In this document: positions 59,380 to 64,000 of the stretch, piece by piece
Layout of the letters: each line of letters opens with the position of its first letter
How positions within the stretch are numbered: the stretch's first letter is position 1
NCBI GenBank assembly: GCA_956465555.1
Contig: OY101123.1
Span: 186,001-250,000, forward strand
DNA length: 64,000 bases
Reading direction: 5' to 3'
DNA from: Nitzschia sp. pyKryTriq1
Taxonomy: Eukaryota; Bacillariophyta; Bacillariophyceae; Bacillariales; Bacillariaceae
Notes under the pieces: model-generated
What the model was told of the DNA's origin: nothing
What the model saw: the letters and a program-made list of their open reading frames with translations, nothing else
The model's database searches: none
Program-made: the position numbers and the translations under genes

Positions 59380-60702
59380 CTACTTTCGTTCTTGCTGTGT
59401 CAGCAACGCCAATGCAACGGTCGCCGTCCATTTGATTTCCCGAAACTTTCCCGCCAATAGTGCTTCCACTAATTGTGACCTAGATAGTCGTACCACATCT
59501 TGCCGTTCCAGTTCTCCTTCTGCAACAATCATTTTGCTGTTGCTTTTGTGATTGACGGTAGCTTTCTTGTTAGTACTACTACTACTACTACTACTAGCAG
59601 TAACAGGAATTTTGACAGCATTTCGAGCCCAAAAGACATGAGTCGTCCCCCCACCCCGATTGGCTGCTGCCACAAAGTTGCCCAAAGAAACCCAGTCGGT
59701 CGCGACCATTCCCAATTCTTCTTGCAACTCTCGTTGCGCCGCTTCCAATGGAGTTTCACCCCCACGACCAGCAACAGCAGTAGTACTAGTACTAGTACTA
59801 GTTCCTTGTTCACGAGGACGAACTTCTATCAATCCCCCAATGACAGCTAATGTACTCTTGTCGGGTATCCCATATTTTGTCTGTTCCAAAACGATAAATT
59901 GCTCTTCTTCTTCTTCTTCTTGTTGTTGTTGTTCTCCTTGTACTTGTTGTTGTTGTTGTTGTTGTTGTTCTTGGACCAGGACATTGACATTGTCCGATTC
60001 ATCGTACCATAACCAATCGTCAATGATCATGCTGCTGCTGCTGCTGCTGCTGCTGCTGACAGCGTCATTATCATGAGCATTATCATTTTCACTATTAGTA
60101 TCACCATAATCATATTTGATGGAATGAATTTGAAAGCGTGCAAATTCACTTTCCCACAAGGTTTGAACGGATTGAGTGACACCCTCTTTCCAGTATTGTG
60201 GACCACGGAATGCTTTCTTCTTGTGTTTGTTGTTGTTGTGAAGAACTTGTTGGTGACATTTTTTTGATGTTGTTTGCGACGACGAGGATACTGACAGTAC
60301 CACCACTACTACCACAACAACAACAACAACAGCAACAGCAACAGCAACAACGAGGAAGAAGGTTGTGCTGGTGCTGCCAAGACGAAGGAAGAGCCTCGCA
60401 AATAGTGATAATAAGAATGATTTCTTTGATGCTTTTGTTGTTGATGATGTTGATGTTGATGTTGATGATGATGGTGGTGGCGGCCAAGAGGAAGAATCAA
60501 AGAGGCGTGATTTTACACCACTTCTTATTCTTGCTGCTGCTCGCCAGCAATAACTATTGTGATAACAGCAGCAGCTGCTGTTGTGCCCGCCCTTCTTCTT
60601 TTTGCTGTTCTTGGACCGATACTCCTCCCCATCAGCATCAGCATAGGCATCAGCATAGGCATCATCATTACTACTCATGATGATTCCTTTTTCTTCTGGC
60701 AT
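59380..60702 (-). CDS. Nudix hydrolase with membrane segment and low-complexity inserts
   Basis: A 440-aa single-exon protein. The Nudix helix reads GETPLEAAQRELQEELGM, which satisfies REUxEExGU. Upstream lies the glycine loop AVIGGLIEVRP of ADP-ribose pyrophosphatase-like members, separated from the helix by a Ser/Thr/Gly insert of about 20 residues. Family reaction: hydrolysis of a nucleoside diphosphate linked to another moiety; the exact substrate is unknown. Residues about 100-145 form a long hydrophobic stretch (Phe/Leu then Val runs), which I read as a single membrane anchor with the catalytic domain behind it. Gln, Glu and Ser runs (for example QQQQQQQQ) come from trinucleotide repeats. 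After the core, SQLVEALLAGKFREIKWTAT is typical of the family's last helix. The start is the first ATG. The membrane anchor is unusual and partly encoded by a GTT/GTG repeat, so it could be a recent expansion. Confidence 0.8.
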   Translation of the reverse strand: MPEEKGIIMSSNDDAYADAYADADGEEYRSKNSKKKKGGHNSSCCCYHNSYCWRAAARIRSGVKSRLFDSSSWPPPPSSSTSTSTSSTTKASKKSFLLSLFARLFLRLGSTSTTFFLVVAVAVAVVVVVVVVVVVLSVSSSSQTTSKKCHQQVLHNNNKHKKKAFRGPQYWKEGVTQSVQTLWESEFARFQIHSIKYDYGDTNSENDNAHDNDAVSSSSSSSSSMIIDDWLWYDESDNVNVLVQEQQQQQQQQVQGEQQQQEEEEEEQFIVLEQTKYGIPDKSTLAVIGGLIEVRPREQGTSTSTSTTAVAGRGGETPLEAAQRELQEELGMVATDWVSLGNFVAAANRGGGTTHVFWARNAVKIPVTASSSSSSSTNKKATVNHKSNSKMIVAEGELERQDVVRLSRSQLVEALLAGKFREIKWTATVALALLTQQERK

Positions 60703-61811
60703 CTTATGTTATGTTATGTTATGTTACGTTGCAGTGTTTTATTTTGTTTTGCTGTGTTATCATGATGATGATGTCATGATGAAGGTACTGTCTGTAGGTA
60801 ATAAGAGGTGCTGAGGTGGAGATGTTGTTGTCTCGAAATGAGGAAACAAAAAAATAATGGCGGCGGCACCCGGTAATAATAGTCCTGCCTCGGTCCTCCA
60901 AAAGTATACCGGTATGTATACCGGTAGTAGTATGTACATACGGTTCATTAAAAAGGGGCGCGCCAAAAACAAGACGATCCCAGCAGAAAGAAAGGTCATG
61001 GTCATTTACTATTTTTTGTCGTCGTCATCATCGGATCGGAACCGGTATGTACGAGTACTACTCTACGTACTCACTCGATCTTGCCAGTACTAACGAAAGT
61101 ACGTAGCCGACACGAGTGGGCGCTCCAACAATATTATTTATGCCCATATGTATCGTGGTGGACCGGCCGGCTCGGCTGCGTTGCGTTTCTACAGAGGGTT
61201 TCTACCAATTCCCACGAAGGTAGGAACTACGCGACATCATCATCATCATCTTCTCTATCTCCCACCGACCAACCGCAAGCTCTCCGCCGCCTCACCACAC
61301 GATCTATGTATTCGTATGAATACCGGTATCATGGAGATCATCCACGCACAAACGAACTCGGAGCGCCGAACGAATTTTTCAGGTTGAGAACAGCTAGCGC
61401 CCGCGGCAGCACTGACCGCACAACATACCCACACACACACGCGTCTTTTGGTCGCCAAAGTTGCCTGGAGTCGGCAAAATCATCACCATCATCATCATCA
61501 TCATCATCATCACGCAACAACAATTTTTTTCTCCGTCTTTTGTTGTTGTTGTTGCTACTTGCTACTTGCTAGGTTGTTTCGTTGGAAAGCAAGAGACAAC
61601 AACCTTGAAAAACCTTCTACACCTACACCTACACCTACAGTACTTTCAGAGTACGCGGGCAAGCACAGTTACCGGTAGTTCCGTACACGTACTTGCTGTA
61701 CCGGTTTACTCCAACCTTCGTAATACTACTGTCACTACTACTTTTACTTCTTATTTCACACAATATCACACAATATTATATTAAATACAACACAATATAA
61801 TATAATCTAAC
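60703..61811. other. Divergent intergenic region
   Basis: No gene is supported. Content: (ATGTT)n next to the Nudix start (60706-60730), TACCGGTA palindromes (60906-60930) and a (CAT)n run at 61480-61512. A (CTACAC)n run lies at 61614-61640 and an (ACAATAT)n run just before the next gene. Confidence 0.5.
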
Positions 61812-62942
61812 ATGAAATACTCTTCCTTGCAAGTCGAAGAAGACAATGAGGAGGGCGATGTTGTTGATGTTGATCTTGATGATTCTTTGACCTTGGACAC
61901 TGCCGGTACCACCCCCTCCAAGGACAAGTCCAAGTCCAAGTCGAGAACGGCAAGGAATCATCGCCGACGCGGCCATCACTCCCAACCAGCACCCTCTCCC
62001 CGCCAAGAACGATGGCTCTTGCTTGCCAGCATGGCGGGCTTTCTCTTGTTGGTGGCAGCCTTGAGTCTGCACAATCCTGAAACTACTACTACTACTACTA
62101 CTACCACAATAATAAGCACCACAACAACTGACATGGACCAACCAGCAACAACAACAGCAGCAACAGCAACAACCAGTACTACTACTACTTCGTTGCGAGG
62201 ACCACCTGCCGATGGGGACAGTACAAGTATTACTCCTACCAGCAACAATAATAATGAAGACATTAGTAGTTTACTACCACTACCACCACCACCACCTGCG
62301 GATGATAACAACAACAACAACAACAGCAACAACAACAACTGGGCCGACGACTATGACAAGGGTTTCACGGTAGACCCGTGTATCATTTGGCCAGCGAACT
62401 GTCTCAACAACAATAACAACCCCAACCAAGAAGTACCGGTAGTACAAGAAGAACCATTGTATGAGCAACAACAACAACAAGAAGAAGAGTACGAAGAAGA
62501 GTACGTGTTTGGAGAAGAAGAAGAAGAAGAAGACGACGACGACATTGAGTATGCGGACGCTTCAAAAGAGGAACAGCAGGTGGACGATGCAGAGACGAAC
62601 GATGAATGGTTCGTTTCCATCAGCAGCGAGGAAGAAGAAGATTACTACGACAACGATGATGAATCATTGGAAGAAGAGGTATCGGTACAGGATGCCCTGG
62701 CTTCCGTGGCAGAAGAAGAAGGTGAAGACGAAGAAGATGAAGAACAAGACGAGGTCGATGTAGTACTGTCTTCTGCTGCAGAGGACGATGCAATATTGTC
62801 TTCTCCAGAGCAAGAAGAACAAGTAGAAGAAGAAAAAGAAGAAGACGAAGAAGAAGAAGATAAAAAGAATAACCAACAAGAAGCGGACTGGGAGGAAGTG
62901 TCTGTCGCGCGGATAGAAGACGAAGAGAACTCGGGAAACTAA
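61812..62942 (+). CDS. Highly acidic single-pass membrane protein, unrecognised
   Basis: A 376-aa frame from AAC-ATG-AAA. Residues 1-72 are acidic, then basic (KDKSKSKSRTARNHRRRGHH). A single membrane helix, WLLLASMAGFLLLVAALSL (about 73-91), lies behind the basic stretch, which suggests a type II (N-in) topology. The remainder is low complexity: Thr-rich, Asn-rich (both from trinucleotide repeats), then over 40 percent Glu/Asp to the end. One short ordered-looking patch, DDYDKGFTVDPCIIWPANCL (about 179-198), holds two Cys and may be the functional part. I recognise no domain. The frame survives many repeat tracts without a stop, which supports coding, but the repeats could also keep it open by chance, so confidence is moderate. 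Confidence 0.6.
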   Translation: MKYSSLQVEEDNEEGDVVDVDLDDSLTLDTAGTTPSKDKSKSKSRTARNHRRRGHHSQPAPSPRQERWLLLASMAGFLLLVAALSLHNPETTTTTTTTTIISTTTTDMDQPATTTAATATTSTTTTSLRGPPADGDSTSITPTSNNNNEDISSLLPLPPPPPADDNNNNNNSNNNNWADDYDKGFTVDPCIIWPANCLNNNNNPNQEVPVVQEEPLYEQQQQQEEEYEEEYVFGEEEEEEDDDDIEYADASKEEQQVDDAETNDEWFVSISSEEEEDYYDNDDESLEEEVSVQDALASVAEEEGEDEEDEEQDEVDVVLSSAAEDDAILSSPEQEEQVEEEKEEDEEEEDKKNNQQEADWEEVSVARIEDEENSGN

Positions 62943-63940
62943 GCAGCAACAGCAGCAGACTACTACTACTCCTACTGCTACTGCTACTACTATGCTGCTT
63001 GTTTATGACTTCTTCTCCATGAACAGGACGTTGCAAACGTGATTGCAACTTTTTTTTTCGTATACATCATTATGATACTGTACTCACTCGTTCTCTACTA
63101 CTCTACCGGTAGAGGAACAATAACTGTAACAATATTATTTTATATTATCATTATTATCATCATTATCATCATTATCATATATATCTATAATCACTTTTTC
63201 GCTGCTTTACGATCTATGATATACCCGGAGTATAGAATCTAATAGTAGAGCAGGCATAGCTAGCATGGTCCGAGAACGAGTACCGGTAGTAGTAGTAGTA
63301 CTGTACTACCATAGTACAAGTGGACGGTTATACATAGCTAGTAGTACAGTACTCGTATAGTGTAGTAGTAGACCATATTATGTCTCGTACTCCTTTGCTT
63401 GGCGCCTGCTGTGATTGTGATGCGGGACGATGACGATGATTCCTGCATTCAACAGGAGCAGTAGGATCCAGCAATCATTATGATTGTTCTTGCTCCGCTA
63501 TCTACACTATCTAGAGGCCAGTATAAACTAAGAGAGGAGGGGCCCTCTCTCTCTCTCTCTCTCTCTCTTGTTGTAGACAGGAGCTTGCTGCGACGAATAC
63601 TACTACTACTGTTTGGTGAGATCGACTATCGTCGTGCTGCTGCCAGTGGTGGTACTGGTGTACTGCAGAGGTTGGTGGCCGATGCGGTCTGCAGCTACTC
63701 CAAGTATACTGACTGTAGTTGCTGCTCCTGTGGTAATCATATACTTCCGAGTACTTCCAAGCCTATATCATTACAGTACCTTCTAGTGTGGGAATACTAC
63801 TTATACCGAACCGGTAATACAGAGACAGATACATAGCGTTGTTCAGTTCGTACAAAAGTAATCGACCGACGGTACTAGTAGAGATCCAGAGGCATCTTAT
63901 CATATACGTATATTATCTAATGAATGTACATTTCATTTCT
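62943..63940. other. Intergenic, microsatellite-rich
   Basis: No gene is seen. (TAT/ATC)n at 63140-63185, TAGTAG/TACCGGTA tracts at 63280-63320 and (CT)n at 63546-63570 dominate. A 118-codon plus frame at 63480-63836 runs through these repeats and is probably spurious. Confidence 0.5.
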
Positions 63941-64000
63941 ATGGATACAGCCTTTTCGTCGTCATCGTCATCGTCATCGTCATCGTTGCTTCTGTTGTTG
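63941..64000 (+). other. Possible gene edge on either strand at the right end
   Basis: A plus-strand ATG at 63941 (MDTAF followed by a Ser run from TCG/TCA repeats and Leu) stays open to the edge and resembles the low-complexity starts of genes here. On the complement, an Asp run followed by EKAVSIEMKCTFIR and a stop at about 63918-63920 could equally be the 3' end of a minus-strand gene. The window end prevents a choice. Confidence 0.2.

Noticed and set aside
1-64000. CRISPR arrays, operons, ribosome binding sites and tRNA genes
   Set aside because: The tandem repeats seen are simple microsatellites or single duplications without spacers. Gene structure is eukaryotic with introns. I found no sequence with paired tRNA A and B boxes that folds by eye.

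Overview
This is a eukaryotic nuclear window, and I infer a pennate diatom or close stramenopile relative. The grounds are short GT-AG introns (70 to 250 bp), no operons, very abundant simple repeats, and several protein families I associate with diatoms: helicase-associated repeats, an RGLE-motif family, DUF6174-like secreted proteins, small TPR-like proteins, a Crypton with a GCR1_C domain, and a copia gag fragment of diatom type. The species cannot be named from sequence alone. I resolved eight spliced or recoded genes by eye from splice sites, reading phase and paralogue comparison. || Layout. 0-9 kb: the 5' end of an unknown gene runs off the left edge on the minus strand. It is followed by a predicted pseudokinase, two tandem three-exon cysteine-rich genes, and a two-exon chromatin protein joining a SAP30-like Sin3-binding segment to an SGF29-type Tudor domain. 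9-17 kb: a copia gag fossil, a three-exon LtrA-like membrane protein, an RGLE-family protein and a helicase-associated-repeat protein. 18-22 kb: a DOT1-like methyltransferase lies convergent with a 5'-methylthioadenosine nucleosidase that has a 14-nt first exon. Next come short tandem repeats and a decayed 3' fragment of a phosphatidylglycerophosphate-synthase-like gene. 22-33 kb: a secreted, probably GPI-anchored protein, a four-repeat DUF6174-like surface protein, a tail-anchored acidic protein, a type I membrane protein and an unrecognised 520-aa protein. || 33-44 kb is the most dynamic part. Three TPR-like paralogues, duplicated flanking blocks and an apparently intact three-exon Crypton DNA transposon sit together. 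45-54 kb: a large type I membrane protein, selenophosphate synthetase with an in-frame TGA at its selenocysteine position, and a conserved protein of unknown function. 54-56 kb: a second, nearly identical copy of the 22-kb secreted protein gene with its upstream region, fused to a truncated third copy. 57-64 kb: a fourth TPR-like paralogue, a membrane-anchored Nudix hydrolase, an acidic membrane protein and a low-complexity right edge. || Functional links are loose, as expected for eukaryotic gene order. The methyltransferase and the methylthioadenosine nucleosidase both belong to S-adenosylmethionine metabolism. Several genes encode secreted or membrane proteins. Intergenic DNA is unusually rich in TACCGGTA-type palindromes and CTA/CTACT microsatellites. 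The strongest leads are the SAP30-SGF29 fusion, the selenocysteine codon in selD, the cysteine-rich tandem pair, the Crypton, and the recent duplication that made a chimeric truncated gene.
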